64,000 nucleotides of DNA from Dietzia sp. ANT_WB102 (GCF_008369165.1 NZ_VOBA01000001.1:930001-994000); one strand, 5' to 3'. Positions 7,899 to 15,391 are shown, counted from the first letter of the stretch. Program-made: numbers and translations. Notes: a model not told the origin generated them from the sequence alone.

Positions 7899-8396
7899 TC
7901 AGTTCACGGCGGCGAGCGCGGCGTCGTAATCCGGCTCGGTGGTGATCTCGTCGACGAGCTGGGTGTAGACGACCTTGCCCTCGGCGTCGACCACGACGAC
8001 CGAGCGGGCCAGCAGGCCGGCCATCGGGCCGTCGGTCATCTTGACGCCGTAATCGGAGGCGAAGTCGCTGCGGAAGGTCGAGCCCGCGGTGGCGTTCTCG
8101 ATCCCCTCGGCGCCGCAGAAGCGCTTGTGCGCGAACGGCAGGTCGGCAGAGATGTTGACAACCTCGGTGTCCTCCAGGCTGGAGGCCTTCTCGTGGAAGG
8201 TGCGCACCGACTGGGCGCATACGCCCGTGTCGACGCTGGGGAAGATGTTGAGGATGAGCTTCTTGCCGGCCAGCGACTCGGAGGTCACGGGAGCCAGGTC
8301 GGTGCCGACCAGCTCGAACGCCGGAGCGGTCGACCCGACGGCGGGGAGCTCGCCGGAGGTGGTGACGGGATTGCCCTTGAATGCGGTGGTTGCCAT
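7899..8396 (-). CDS. tpx: Thiol peroxidase (atypical 2-Cys peroxiredoxin)
   Basis: Tpx reduces hydrogen peroxide and organic hydroperoxides using thioredoxin. The 165-residue protein is full length. Peroxidatic Cys60 sits in [13 protein letters not shown], resolving Cys94 in [11 protein letters not shown], and the GNPVTTSG N-terminus is typical of Tpx and not of AhpC/BCP. A TAGAAC box 6 nt before the ATG with no ribosome binding site suggests a leaderless or very short leader. It is transcribed toward the FMN reductase and shares its terminator. It is a cytoplasmic antioxidant enzyme. The assignment is secure. Confidence 0.95.
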   Translation of the reverse strand: MATTAFKGNPVTTSGELPAVGSTAPAFELVGTDLAPVTSESLAGKKLILNIFPSVDTGVCAQSVRTFHEKASSLEDTEVVNISADLPFAHKRFCGAEGIENATAGSTFRSDFASDYGVKMTDGPMAGLLARSVVVVDAEGKVVYTQLVDEITTEPDYDAALAAVN

Positions 8397-8437
8397 GTGT
8401 CCGTTCTACCGGACGTCGGCTGTCGGCGGGTGGGCGG

Positions 8438-9241
8438 TCAGCGCGGGGTCGCCACGTGGACGGTGATCTGGTCCGGCACGCCCTTGACTCCGCCCCACCT
8501 GAAAGTCCGCTTGGGGCGGGTCGACACCCGGTCTGGATCCAGTCCGGCGCGGGTGGACTCGCTGATGAGGATCTCGCCTGCGCCGGCCTTCTCCGCGAGG
8601 CGGGCGGCGATGTTGACATCCATGCCGAGGAAGTCGTCCCCGATTCGGCGTGGTCGCCCGGTGTGGACGCCGATCCGCAGCCGCGGACACCAGCCGGCCA
8701 CCTCCACGGTGGCAACCCCGTCCAGACAGGCGGTCATCGCGTCGAGCGCCAATTGCGGTGACGGGAACACTGCCATGAGACCGTCGCCGAGACGTTTGAC
8801 GACAGTGCCACGGTGCGCGAGCACCGCTGGCTCGGTGGCCGAGGCCACCCGCCGCAGGAGTTGTAGCGACTTCTCGTCGCCGGCGCGCATCGCCCAGTCG
8901 GAGAACCCGACGATGTCGGTGAAGACGATGGTGACCTCGCTCCCGCCGCCAGCGCGCCCCGCGCGCTCCAGCAGGGCGTGCCACACCTGCAGTCCGCCGA
9001 GCGTCACCTCGCGGGACGCGGTCGGCTGCTCGTCGAACAGTAGGCCGGCCACCCGGGCGATCGTCCCCGCGCTGTCGCGGCCAGCGGCGGAGAGCGGATC
9101 GCCGAATCCGGCGTCACCCGGCAGCGCCCGCCGGGCCCGCCGCAGGAACTCGACCGACGTGGGATGACGGTTGACGTCGCGGGCACCCGACGCGGCGCGG
9201 GCCGCCGCCGATCGCACCCGATCCCAGTTGAGGTTCGCCAT
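8438..9241 (-). CDS. Class III adenylate/guanylate cyclase
   Basis: The 267-residue soluble protein has an N-terminal segment of about 100 residues and a C-terminal class III nucleotidyl cyclase domain (about 101-262). Metal-binding Asp109 is in VFTDIVGFS and Asp153 in RLGDGLMAV. Lys149 is in the purine-specificity position, and the transition-state residues are Asn210 and Arg214 (DVNIAARL), so it should be catalytic. The N-terminal part has no domain I can name and may be autoregulatory, as in some mycobacterial cyclases. It starts 12 bp after alkA and is probably co-transcribed. The product, most likely cAMP, would feed the CRP/GlxR-type regulators whose sites appear at 71 and 63714. Confidence 0.88.
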   Translation of the reverse strand: MANLNWDRVRSAAARAASGARDVNRHPTSVEFLRRARRALPGDAGFGDPLSAAGRDSAGTIARVAGLLFDEQPTASREVTLGGLQVWHALLERAGRAGGGSEVTIVFTDIVGFSDWAMRAGDEKSLQLLRRVASATEPAVLAHRGTVVKRLGDGLMAVFPSPQLALDAMTACLDGVATVEVAGWCPRLRIGVHTGRPRRIGDDFLGMDVNIAARLAEKAGAGEILISESTRAGLDPDRVSTRPKRTFRWGGVKGVPDQITVHVATPR

Positions 9242-9253
9242 GACCTCCAGAGC

Positions 9254-9922
9254 CTAGGTCGAGGAGGTGGGGGCAGGGGCCGACTCTCCCGTCTGGTCCA
9301 CCGCCCGCCACAGGTACCAGGACGCCACCGACCGGTACGGAGCCCAGCTCGCCGAGCGTTCGAGCATCATCGCGGGGGAGGCCGTGGTATCCAGGCCCAG
9401 CACCCGTTCGAAACCCCGCCGCACCCCGACATCGGCCACGGGGAACACGTCGGGTCTGTCCAACAGGAAGATCAGCAGCATCTCCGCGGTCCATCGGCCG
9501 ATTCCGCGGACGGTCGTCAAGGAGGTGATCACCTCGTCGTCGTCGTAGTCCCTCAATTCGGCCAGTGTGGGGATTCTCCCGACTCGCACCGCATCGGCGA
9601 GGTCGCGCAGGGCGGCAACCTTCGGCCGCGAGATGCCACACGCGCGCAGCTCCTCGTCGGATAGCGCGGCCACCCGATCGGGGTCGAGTTGGGTGTCGCT
9701 CATCGCGCGCTCGCGCAGCCGACCGGCGATCGTCGCGGCTGCCTTGACCGACAGCTGCTGGGACATGATCGACGAGGCCAGCCGGTCGAAGAGGGTGTGC
9801 GGGCCGGTGTCCGGCGTCGGGGTGAGTGTGCACGGGCCGACAGCGTCGATATGCGCGCGTAGCTGCGGATCGGCCACCTGAAGGTATCGCACGGCCGTTA
9901 CCTTGTCGTATCCTTTCGACAT
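9254..9922 (-). CDS. alkA: DNA-3-methyladenine glycosylase II
   Basis: This is a base-excision repair enzyme that removes alkylated purines. The 222-residue protein has the HhH-GPD fold: the MSQQLSVKAA helix, helix-hairpin-helix TTVRGIGRWTAEMLL (136-150) and catalytic Asp164 in FPVADVGVRRG. It lacks the Cys4 iron-sulfur motif of MutY/Nth, which supports AlkA. The start at MSKGYDK (9922) is supported by TACCGT 7 nt upstream (leaderless). A longer ATG 26 codons upstream is unlikely. It is followed by the cyclase gene 12 bp downstream, a curious pairing of repair and signalling. It lacks the N-terminal Ada-like/AlkA-N domain, so it is a short bacterial form. Confidence 0.88.
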   Translation of the reverse strand: MSKGYDKVTAVRYLQVADPQLRAHIDAVGPCTLTPTPDTGPHTLFDRLASSIMSQQLSVKAAATIAGRLRERAMSDTQLDPDRVAALSDEELRACGISRPKVAALRDLADAVRVGRIPTLAELRDYDDDEVITSLTTVRGIGRWTAEMLLIFLLDRPDVFPVADVGVRRGFERVLGLDTTASPAMMLERSASWAPYRSVASWYLWRAVDQTGESAPAPTSST

Positions 9923-9929
9923 GTCGTGA

Positions 9930-9935
9930 ACGGTA
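9930..9935 (-). promoter_or_regulatory. Probable -10 box for leaderless alkA-cyclase operon
   Basis: On the minus strand TACCGT is followed by 7 nt and then the ATG at 9922. No ribosome binding site is seen. This fixes the alkA start and implies one promoter for the two-gene unit. Confidence 0.5.
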
Positions 9936-10036
9936 CGCGGGTCGAGCGCGACCTCCCCGTAGCTACGGGTAACGCCCCACTGGGCGCGAGCGATAACCAT
10001 CGGGTCACGAAACTTGTCGGGAGAGGACCGCTCATC

Positions 10037-10669
10037 GTGCGTAGAACTCAGAGGCGTCTCGCCGCCGTCGCCGCCACCGCGGCGCTCGCGTTGGGAGCCG
10101 GAGCGGGCACCGCCACCGCCGGGTCAGCCGAGATGCCTTCGGGCGTCGCGCTGTACGGCGGGCTGACGATGCTCGGATGTCAGAACGTCGACCAGTCGCT
10201 GCTGCCGATGTGCGGCGACTTCGAGGTGCTCACCTCGGACGATCCCGCGGTGCTCACCGTCAACCCGTTCACCACCGACATCGTCATCCTGGGTGCCGGA
10301 CTGTTCCCCGACGGCGGCATTCGCCCGGTGCTCGATGAGCGCCTGCGCACCGGATTCCGGTTGGCGCAGGCGTACCCGACCGCCCGCATCATCGTCACCG
10401 GCGGCGTCCCGCAGAACGGGCGCACCGAGGCGCGTGCCATGGGTGACTGGCTGCGGGGTGCCGGGATCGCGCCGCACAGGATTACTGAAGAGGGCAACTC
10501 GAACTCGACGGTGCAGAACGCGCAATTCACCGATCAGATCTTCCGTGAACGCGGTACCACCGGCGCGGTCGTGGTGACCACCGGCGATCACGTCAAGCGC
10601 GCGGTGCTCAACTTCCGCCAGGCCGTGAACGGACGGATCCCGGTCACCGGTGTGGTCGCGCGGGGCTGA
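10037..10669 (+). CDS. Exported DUF218 (SanA/YdcF-like) protein
   Basis: The 210-residue protein has an N-terminal signal sequence (RRTQRR, then an Ala/Leu-rich core and ATAG near 25-30) and a DUF218 domain. The domain shows the family pattern DIVILGAGL...RLRTGFRLAQAYP, ARIIVTGG, and EARAMGDWL...I..EGNSNSTVQNA. Characterised relatives (SanA, ElyC) influence envelope or lipid-carrier metabolism, but the chemistry is unsettled. GTG 10037 was chosen because it gives a clean signal peptide and has GGGAGAGG just upstream. Two Cys (LGCQNV, LPMCGD) could form a disulfide outside the membrane. The gene is divergent from alkA. Its 3' end overlaps a nadE remnant on the other strand. Confidence 0.75.
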   Translation: MRRTQRRLAAVAATAALALGAGAGTATAGSAEMPSGVALYGGLTMLGCQNVDQSLLPMCGDFEVLTSDDPAVLTVNPFTTDIVILGAGLFPDGGIRPVLDERLRTGFRLAQAYPTARIIVTGGVPQNGRTEARAMGDWLRGAGIAPHRITEEGNSNSTVQNAQFTDQIFRERGTTGAVVVTTGDHVKRAVLNFRQAVNGRIPVTGVVARG

Positions 10670-10772
10670 TCGAGTCCTCGCCGTTCGCGTGAGCTCGTTC
10701 CACCTCGGCGCCGGGGTCGAGGTGGGGCTTCGCGCCGAGCGTGTCGATGATGGTCCGCTGTAGTTCGCGCAT
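10644..10772 (-). pseudogene. nadE N-terminal remnant (NAD synthetase fossil)
   Basis: A 42-codon reading frame begins MRELQRTIIDTLGAKPHLDP and continues GAEVER, matching the first about 26 residues of NH3-dependent NAD synthetase (E. coli NadE: II..LGAKP, then acidic-ER). Immediately after EVER the similarity stops and the frame runs through unrelated sequence to a TGA that lies inside the 3' end of the DUF218 gene. The ATP-pyrophosphatase loop (SGGxDS) and everything after it are absent. This looks like a 3'-truncated gene whose body was lost by deletion at the DUF218 boundary. An intact nadE is expected elsewhere in the genome. A small expressed peptide cannot be excluded. Confidence 0.6.
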
Positions 10773-10836
10773 GGCCCCATTGTTCTGAGCCCCGGGCGGG
10801 TCGCCGCCGTAGGTCTGACGGCACCTCCCCTCGAAC

Positions 10837-11304
10837 TCACACCTCCGGTCCTCCCGGGTTACAGCCCTCGGCCAGCATGCGGTCGGGTGATACGACCGGC
10901 CGCCACGGCTCGAGGTTCCAGGTGGCCTTGGCGGGCTCGAGGATCCGCGCCCAGGACCAGTGGCATTCGAATTGTTCCCACATCCCCGGGGTCTTGGCGT
11001 CGGGGGAGAGCTGGAGTACCTCCTGCCAGGCCATCTGCGCGTCGAAGGGGCCCGACGCGGTGCGGCCGGCGGGGGACGGGGCCACCTTCAGCGTCACGCC
11101 ATAGTCGGAATCGCCCCAGGTCGAGCTCGCGATGAATGGTGGTGCGGGCGGCGTGCGGGGCTCAGCCGGCCCGTCGGGCGAGGACATCGTCGCGTCCACT
11201 CCCGCCGGACCCGTCGAGTCCTGGCCGTCCTGCGAACACCCGCCCGCCGCCAGAGCCGTCACCAGCGCGACAGAGGTGACAGCGATGGTCGGGTGGCGGG
11301 GCAT
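10837..11304 (-). CDS. DUF2599 lipoprotein
   Basis: The 155-residue secreted protein has a hydrophobic N-terminal segment and a lipobox-like AAGGC (Cys near residue 22). A Pro/Ser linker precedes a C-terminal DUF2599 domain: YGVTLKVAPSPAGR, EVLQLSP, FECHW and the conserved end ATWNLEPWRPVVS...GCNPGGPEV. DUF2599 proteins are exported, Cys-containing and of unknown function in actinobacteria. ATG 11304 gives a compact signal peptide. The longer in-frame start adds an Arg-rich stretch and is rejected. The lipobox is weak (Gly at -1 and -2), so it could be a soluble secreted protein. It is transcribed away from the mini-gene at 11432. Confidence 0.75.
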   Translation of the reverse strand: MPRHPTIAVTSVALVTALAAGGCSQDGQDSTGPAGVDATMSSPDGPAEPRTPPAPPFIASSTWGDSDYGVTLKVAPSPAGRTASGPFDAQMAWQEVLQLSPDAKTPGMWEQFECHWSWARILEPAKATWNLEPWRPVVSPDRMLAEGCNPGGPEV

Positions 11305-11431
11305 CGCACGAAGTCTGCCACGGCCCAGGGGTTGCGTCCGAGCGCGTGCGCGGAGGATCCTGTCTAGCGGAGGAATCCGGTGCCGTCGGAGAGCCCGCAC
11401 GCCGCCCCTCCCGCAGAAGGAGCGTGACTGA

Positions 11432-11548
11432 ATGCCCCCGTTCGACCTCTCCCAGCTTCAGGCCATGTGGGACGGGATCTTTCCCGCGATCTTCGGGCCC
11501 CTCGCTGCCTCGGTCGACACGCTCGGCGCGTCCGTCCAGGCACCCTGA
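11432..11548 (+). CDS. 38-residue mini-protein resembling PorA/PorH-type porins
   Basis: The 38-codon ORF starts at ATG with AGAAGGAG 10 nt upstream and ends at TGA 11546-11548. The product has no signal peptide, is acidic, and forms an obvious amphipathic helix: it begins MPPFDLSQLQAMWDGIFPAI and continues FGPLAASVDTLGAS. This composition (tiny, acidic, Phe/Leu/Ile on one face, no export signal) matches the PorA/PorH cell-wall channel peptides of Corynebacterium, which are 45-57 residues, mycoloylated on Ser/Thr and often hetero-oligomeric. There is no sequence-level proof. No second such gene is adjacent, unlike the usual porA-porH pair. A GC-rich inverted repeat that may terminate it follows at once. 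Confidence 0.55.
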   Translation: MPPFDLSQLQAMWDGIFPAIFGPLAASVDTLGASVQAP

Positions 11549-11647
11549 CGGTCCCCGCCGGGGCGCCGCCGGCAGGGGGCGGCCCGGCGGCAACGCTCCG
11601 GCCAGGACGCACCGGGTGGAGTGCACCACGCTGCTGCACCGAGGGGC

Positions 11648-12217
11648 TCAGACCCCGGCGAGGATCTTGCGGAGTGTCCTGATGTTCCTGCTGGTCAAGT
11701 GACGTTGATGGGCCCGATTTGCGAGGGCCTTGGCGGCCTCCGAGCTCAGCGTCGCCCCTTTCGGGACCCGCCAGTAGATGCACCCCGGTCCCGCAGCCAC
11801 CGACTCGGTACTGCTGGGGTCGATCGCCGCGCCCATCGTATCGGCGACAGTCCCGGTCACCTCTGGGTCGTCGGAGAACACGACGTAGTCGTGGTGCTCG
11901 TCCAGTGACTCGAACGGGTACGCCGCCACCGCGGCCTCGACGGCATCGCGGGTGAACACCTGAACCGCGGCGTTGTACTCGAACCTTTCGGTGTATGCGG
12001 CTTCGAGCGTCGTCCTCACCTCGTCGGCGGGCCGCGGGTCGGTGAACACCACGTTCCCGGTGGCCAGAACGGTTCGCACCTCTCCGCACCCCGCGGATTC
12101 GGTGCAGGACCGCAGGTCGGCCATGGCGATCCTGGCCGATCTGCCCACGTTGATCCCACGCAACAACGCGATTTTGCGGTCTTTGCTCGCCCCGCCGGGG
12201 ACGGCTGTGGCGTTCAT
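11648..12217 (-). CDS. DUF1697 protein
   Basis: The 189-residue cytoplasmic protein has the full DUF1697 fold: IALLRGINVG at the N-terminus (residues about 15-25), MADLR...SAG...VRTVLATGNVVF, and WRVPKGATLSSEAAKAL followed by TSRNIRTLRKILAGV, the conserved TxRNxxTxxKL end. The family is widespread and of unknown activity. Structural work elsewhere shows a ferredoxin-like fold. The start at ATG 12217 removes a long non-family extension. An AGGAT element 6 nt upstream could act either as RBS or as -10. It is divergent from the SRPBCC gene with only 49 bp between starts, so the promoters must be very compact. Confidence 0.82.
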   Translation of the reverse strand: MNATAVPGGASKDRKIALLRGINVGRSARIAMADLRSCTESAGCGEVRTVLATGNVVFTDPRPADEVRTTLEAAYTERFEYNAAVQVFTRDAVEAAVAAYPFESLDEHHDYVVFSDDPEVTGTVADTMGAAIDPSSTESVAAGPGCIYWRVPKGATLSSEAAKALANRAHQRHLTSRNIRTLRKILAGV

Positions 12218-12253
12218 GTTCTGATCCTCGCACCACGATCGGACCCGCGAGGG

Positions 12254-12259
12254 TAACTT
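12254..12259 (+). promoter_or_regulatory. Probable -10 box for leaderless SRPBCC gene
   Basis: TAACTT is followed by exactly 7 nt and then ATG at 12267. No Shine-Dalgarno sequence is present. It is one of the clearest leaderless signatures in the window. Confidence 0.55.
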
Positions 12260-12266
12260 TCGGTCT

Positions 12267-12707
12267 ATGGCAGTGTCAGTGCAGTCCGTGACCACGATCG
12301 AGGCGGGGATCCCCGAGATTATGGCGGTTCTGGCAGACGTCGAGTCCCTCGTCGACTGGTCAGACGCCCACCGTGCGGTCGAGGTCCGCGAAGCCGATGA
12401 TGAGGGTTGGCCGATCGTCGTGTGGGAGAAGATCTCGCAGTTCGGCATGACCGAGGAGATGGTCGTGCGCTACGAATGGTACGACGGCGAGGTGAGCTGG
12501 TCGCTCGTCGAGAGTCGCACCCTGAACGTGCAGAACGCGCGCTACGACCTGACCGACAACGGTGACGGCACCACCAGGGTAGTTTTCGACCTCGAAGTGG
12601 ACCTCAAGATCAGGCTGCCCGGCATGGTGCTGAAGAAGGCCCAGAAGCATATCGCCGACGTGGCCACCTCCGGGCTCCGCGACGAGGTCCTCCGGCGCTA
12701 CGGCTAA
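12267..12707 (+). CDS. SRPBCC (START-like) family protein
   Basis: The 146-residue protein is a single SRPBCC/polyketide-cyclase-like helix-grip domain: an N-terminal VTTIEAGIPEIMAVLADV strand-helix, VDWSDAHRAVEV, and a C-terminal amphipathic helix (GMVLKKAQKHIADVATSGLRDEVLRRYG). The M. tuberculosis genome has several such small proteins, usually without known ligand. The fold binds hydrophobic ligands, so lipid or polyketide binding is a fair inference. It appears leaderless. Its stop overlaps the aroD stop on the opposite strand by 4 bp (CTAA). No catalytic residues are evident. Confidence 0.8.
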   Translation: MAVSVQSVTTIEAGIPEIMAVLADVESLVDWSDAHRAVEVREADDEGWPIVVWEKISQFGMTEEMVVRYEWYDGEVSWSLVESRTLNVQNARYDLTDNGDGTTRVVFDLEVDLKIRLPGMVLKKAQKHIADVATSGLRDEVLRRYG

Positions 12708-13522
12708 CGTCCGGCCGTGTCGACCCGTCCACTCGGGCCACCCGAGCCGGAGTCCAGGAGATCGAGCACTGTGCGCACCGCGGCCGCCGGCAACTGCCCG
12801 GGCGCCGAGGCCTCGCCGACGGTGGCGAAGGTCGCCGCCGATCCGAACGTGCCACCGCCGAGGCGAGTCACCGCGCCGAGCGCCCCCATCGACATTGTGA
12901 TCAGCGGGATCCCCGCGGTGCGGTGGCGGCTCTCGGTGGCTGCGATGAGCGTCACCACGTCAGCCGCGGACCGGGGCATGACGGCGATCTTGGCCACTTC
13001 CGCCCCGGCGACCTCCATCGCCTCCAGCCGCGCGACGATTTCCTCCATCGGCGGGGTCGCCTCGAAGTCGTGATTCGACGCCACAACCGCAACGCCATGG
13101 GCGTGGGCGGCCTCGATGGCGTGTGCCGCCCACGGGTGGAGGTACTCGACGTCCACGGCCGCAGCCAGCCCGGTCGCCGTGAGCGCGTTGATCAACGCGA
13201 CGTAGTCGCGCCCTGAAATTTCCGCACTGCCGCCCTCGGCCGGGGTGCGAAACGTGGCTAGGACCGGGACGTCTGGCAGCAACCCGGTCAGTGCCTCGAG
13301 CGCGGCCACCGCCGGGCCGGGATCTTTCCCGGCCGCGGCGGAGGTCGACGTGGCCCCGGTGAGGAACGGCTCGTAGAGATCGACTCGCCACTCGACCAGA
13401 TCGATCACGGGATTATCGGCCAATGCGCCCGCCTGCCGTTGCAGCTGCGCGAGATCGCTCGCAGTGAGTGGCACGATGATCGACGGCGAGTTCGCATCCA
13501 GGTGCAGCTGATGACGGGGCAT
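12704..13522 (-). CDS. aroD: 3-dehydroquinate dehydratase, type I
   Basis: This shikimate-pathway (or quinate-catabolic) enzyme dehydrates 3-dehydroquinate by a Schiff-base mechanism. The 272-residue protein shows the type I signature: Glu44-x-Arg46 (EWRVD), FRTPAEGG near 91, catalytic His151 in ASNHDFEATP and Schiff-base Lys178 in AKIAVMPRS, then MSMGALGAVTRL and FGSAATFA. Most mycobacteria and corynebacteria rely on the unrelated type II enzyme (AroQ), so a type I enzyme is notable. It may be the sole enzyme or an extra catabolic copy. No shikimate or quinate genes adjoin it. An insertion at about 54-72 (Ala/Thr/Ser-rich) lengthens one loop. Confidence 0.9.
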   Translation of the reverse strand: MPRHQLHLDANSPSIIVPLTASDLAQLQRQAGALADNPVIDLVEWRVDLYEPFLTGATSTSAAAGKDPGPAVAALEALTGLLPDVPVLATFRTPAEGGSAEISGRDYVALINALTATGLAAAVDVEYLHPWAAHAIEAAHAHGVAVVASNHDFEATPPMEEIVARLEAMEVAGAEVAKIAVMPRSAADVVTLIAATESRHRTAGIPLITMSMGALGAVTRLGGGTFGSAATFATVGEASAPGQLPAAAVRTVLDLLDSGSGGPSGRVDTAGR

Positions 13523-13560
13523 GGATAGACCCTACGACGACCCCGGTCTGGCCCGGACTG

Positions 13561-14043
13561 TCAGCTACACAGCTGGCAGGGGCACCGCCTGCGGGCCGGG
13601 ATCAATTCCAGCGCGGACAGTTCGCCGGTGCCGGTGGTGCCGTAATACCTGTCTGCCCAGCGCAGGGTGCGGGACGGACGCCGCACGGGCACGAGTTCCC
13701 AGGTCGGGCCCCCGGATCCCTCACACAGCAAGTGCCCTGCGTCGAAGACCTGGCCGGCAAGGACTGTGTCGCCCCACCGGGCCAGCACCGCGGCGGTCTC
13801 ACGGCCGGTCAGACCCCGGACCAGTAGTTCCGGCTGACCGAGGTCGGTCAAGCCGATGGTGTAGCCGAACATCTGGTCGGGAGGTAACGGTGTGGCGGCG
13901 CAGTCTTCGCAGTCGCATCCCTGGCCGACATGCACGACGTGCATCCCGTATCGACCGATGTTCGCGGCGACAGCGGACATGTCGCGCGCGACGGCGGGGG
14001 CATGGGTGGATCCGATGCGGTGCGGGATGACGGTGTGGGACAT
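13561..14043 (-). CDS. DUF4262 protein
   Basis: The 160-residue soluble protein contains the DUF4262 pattern: NIGRYGMHVVHVG at the start, a CDCEDC cluster, FGYTIGLTDLGQPELLVRGL, and a Cys-rich C-terminus (CPCQLCS). DUF4262 proteins are common in actinobacteria and uncharacterised. The paired Cys groups (CDCEDC and CPCQLC) suggest a metal or disulfide site linking the two ends. ATG 14043 has a good GAGGAG ribosome binding site 5 nt upstream, which decides the start over a longer frame. It lies alone, divergent from the patatin gene with 188 bp between. Confidence 0.72.
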   Translation of the reverse strand: MSHTVIPHRIGSTHAPAVARDMSAVAANIGRYGMHVVHVGQGCDCEDCAATPLPPDQMFGYTIGLTDLGQPELLVRGLTGRETAAVLARWGDTVLAGQVFDAGHLLCEGSGGPTWELVPVRRPSRTLRWADRYYGTTGTGELSALELIPARRRCPCQLCS

Positions 14044-14231
14044 GGGATCTCCTCGGTGCGTTGTGATCGATACTCGTACTCCACGTCGAACACGTAATCG
14101 ACGCGGCTCTGAAGGTAGAACGCACCTACGACACCGAGAGCGGCGATGGTGAGTGCGGCCGGGCCGGTTCCGGCACACTGGGTGCGGGCCACGCCGAGGG
14201 CGAGTGGCCGGACTCGACGGGGAGGGCGCCG

Positions 14232-15311
14232 ATGAGGATCGCGTTGGCACTGGGCGCGGGCGGGGCGCGCGGGTACACCCACATAGGCGTGATCAGCGAG
14301 CTCCAGGCCCGCGGACACGAGGTGATCGGTGTCTCCGGGGCGTCGATGGGCGCTGTCGTGGGCGCTCTGTATGCGGCCGGCAAGCTGGACGACTTCGAGG
14401 AATGGGTCCGCGGACTGACCCAGCGCGACGTCCTGCGCCTGCTCGACGTCTCCTTTGCCGGCGGCGGCGCCATCCGGGCGAACAGGATCATGGCCGTCAT
14501 CGGGGCGATGCTGGGCGACGTCCGCATCGAGGACCTCGAGATCCCGTTCACGGCCGTCGCCACCGATCTGCGGGCCCGCCGCGAAGTGTGGTTCACCCGC
14601 GGGCCCGCGGACGTGGCGGTGCGGGCATCGTTCGCGATCCCCAGCGTCATCACCCCGGCGTTGGTCGGCGGGCGACTGATCGTCGACGGTGGCGTCACCA
14701 ACCCCGTTCCACTGGAGCCACTGGCGTCCATGAGCAGCGACCTGCTCCTCGCGGTGTCACTGACGGGTCGTCGGTCCGGTATCCGCGGGTCGACGCTCCA
14801 CGAGAGCTCGGACCCGGACGAGGTGTCCGCGGACGGCGAGTCGAGGACCGCCCGGAAGGGTGGCCCAGGCGCGGCGAAGCCGGCGGGCACACTGACGGGC
14901 CGGATACGGACCGCGGCGGCGGACGTGCGCGACGCCGAACTAGTACGTCTGATCGCCGCCCGGTTCGGTCAGGATCCGGCAGGTTCGGAGGCTGTTGCCC
15001 CGTCTGGCGACCCCGCACACGATCAGCCCTCGGACGGGGTCGGGGAGGTCGTCAAGGAGGGGGAGCAGGAGGTGGCCTCCGGCGGTGAGGAGGCGCTCCC
15101 CGGGGCTCTGGGAATCTTCGATGTGGTCACCCACACGATCGAGGCGATGGAGAGCATCGTCACCGGCTACCGCATGGCCGGCAATCGTCCCGACGTTCTG
15201 GTCGAGGTCCCGTCGGACGCGTGCTCGACGTTCGATTTCCACCGGGCGGACGAGTTGATCGCACTCGGCCGCAGGCTCACCGCCGAGGCGCTGGACCGCG
15301 CCGGGGTCTGA
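14232..15311 (+). CDS. Patatin-like phospholipase with acidic linker
   Basis: The 359-residue serine lipase has a patatin domain: oxyanion loop GAGGARG (8-14), nucleophile Ser38 in GASMG, and Asp152 of the DGG catalytic dyad (152-154). Family members cleave acyl chains from phospholipids. About 85 residues (roughly 180-270) form a low-complexity, charged Gly/Pro/Asp/Glu insertion before the final helices (IFDVVTHTIEAM...DFHRADELIALG), which the patatin fold normally has directly. The insertion is probably a flexible linker or docking segment. No signal peptide is present, so it acts in the cytoplasm or at the inner membrane face. GGGGAGGG lies 7 nt before ATG. A hairpin terminator follows. 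RssA-like function is the closest analogy. Confidence 0.87.
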   Translation: MRIALALGAGGARGYTHIGVISELQARGHEVIGVSGASMGAVVGALYAAGKLDDFEEWVRGLTQRDVLRLLDVSFAGGGAIRANRIMAVIGAMLGDVRIEDLEIPFTAVATDLRARREVWFTRGPADVAVRASFAIPSVITPALVGGRLIVDGGVTNPVPLEPLASMSSDLLLAVSLTGRRSGIRGSTLHESSDPDEVSADGESRTARKGGPGAAKPAGTLTGRIRTAAADVRDAELVRLIAARFGQDPAGSEAVAPSGDPAHDQPSDGVGEVVKEGEQEVASGGEEALPGALGIFDVVTHTIEAMESIVTGYRMAGNRPDVLVEVPSDACSTFDFHRADELIALGRRLTAEALDRAGV

Positions 15312-15324
15312 CCGCGCCGGCATC

Positions 15325-15354
15325 GCTGCTGGCGACGTCACAGTCGACAGCAGC
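15325..15354 (+). terminator. Hairpin terminator after patatin gene
   Basis: The 30-nt element forms a 12-bp stem with a single mismatch (GCTGCTGGCGAC with GTCGACAGCAGC) and a 6-nt loop. It begins 14 nt after the stop codon and lies upstream of the tmsA promoter. Confidence 0.55.
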
Positions 15355-15391
15355 TACCCCCCGATCACCCACGGGTGCCCCCGGCCATCAC

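Noticed and set aside
13848-14318. Minus-strand frame with a hydrophobic segment followed by an acidic tail (GVVGAFYLQSRVDYVFDVEY) upstream of DUF4262
   Set aside because: It has no start with a binding site, runs on into the DUF4262 gene in another frame, and its codon bias fades. It could be a coincidence or a decayed gene, so it is not called.
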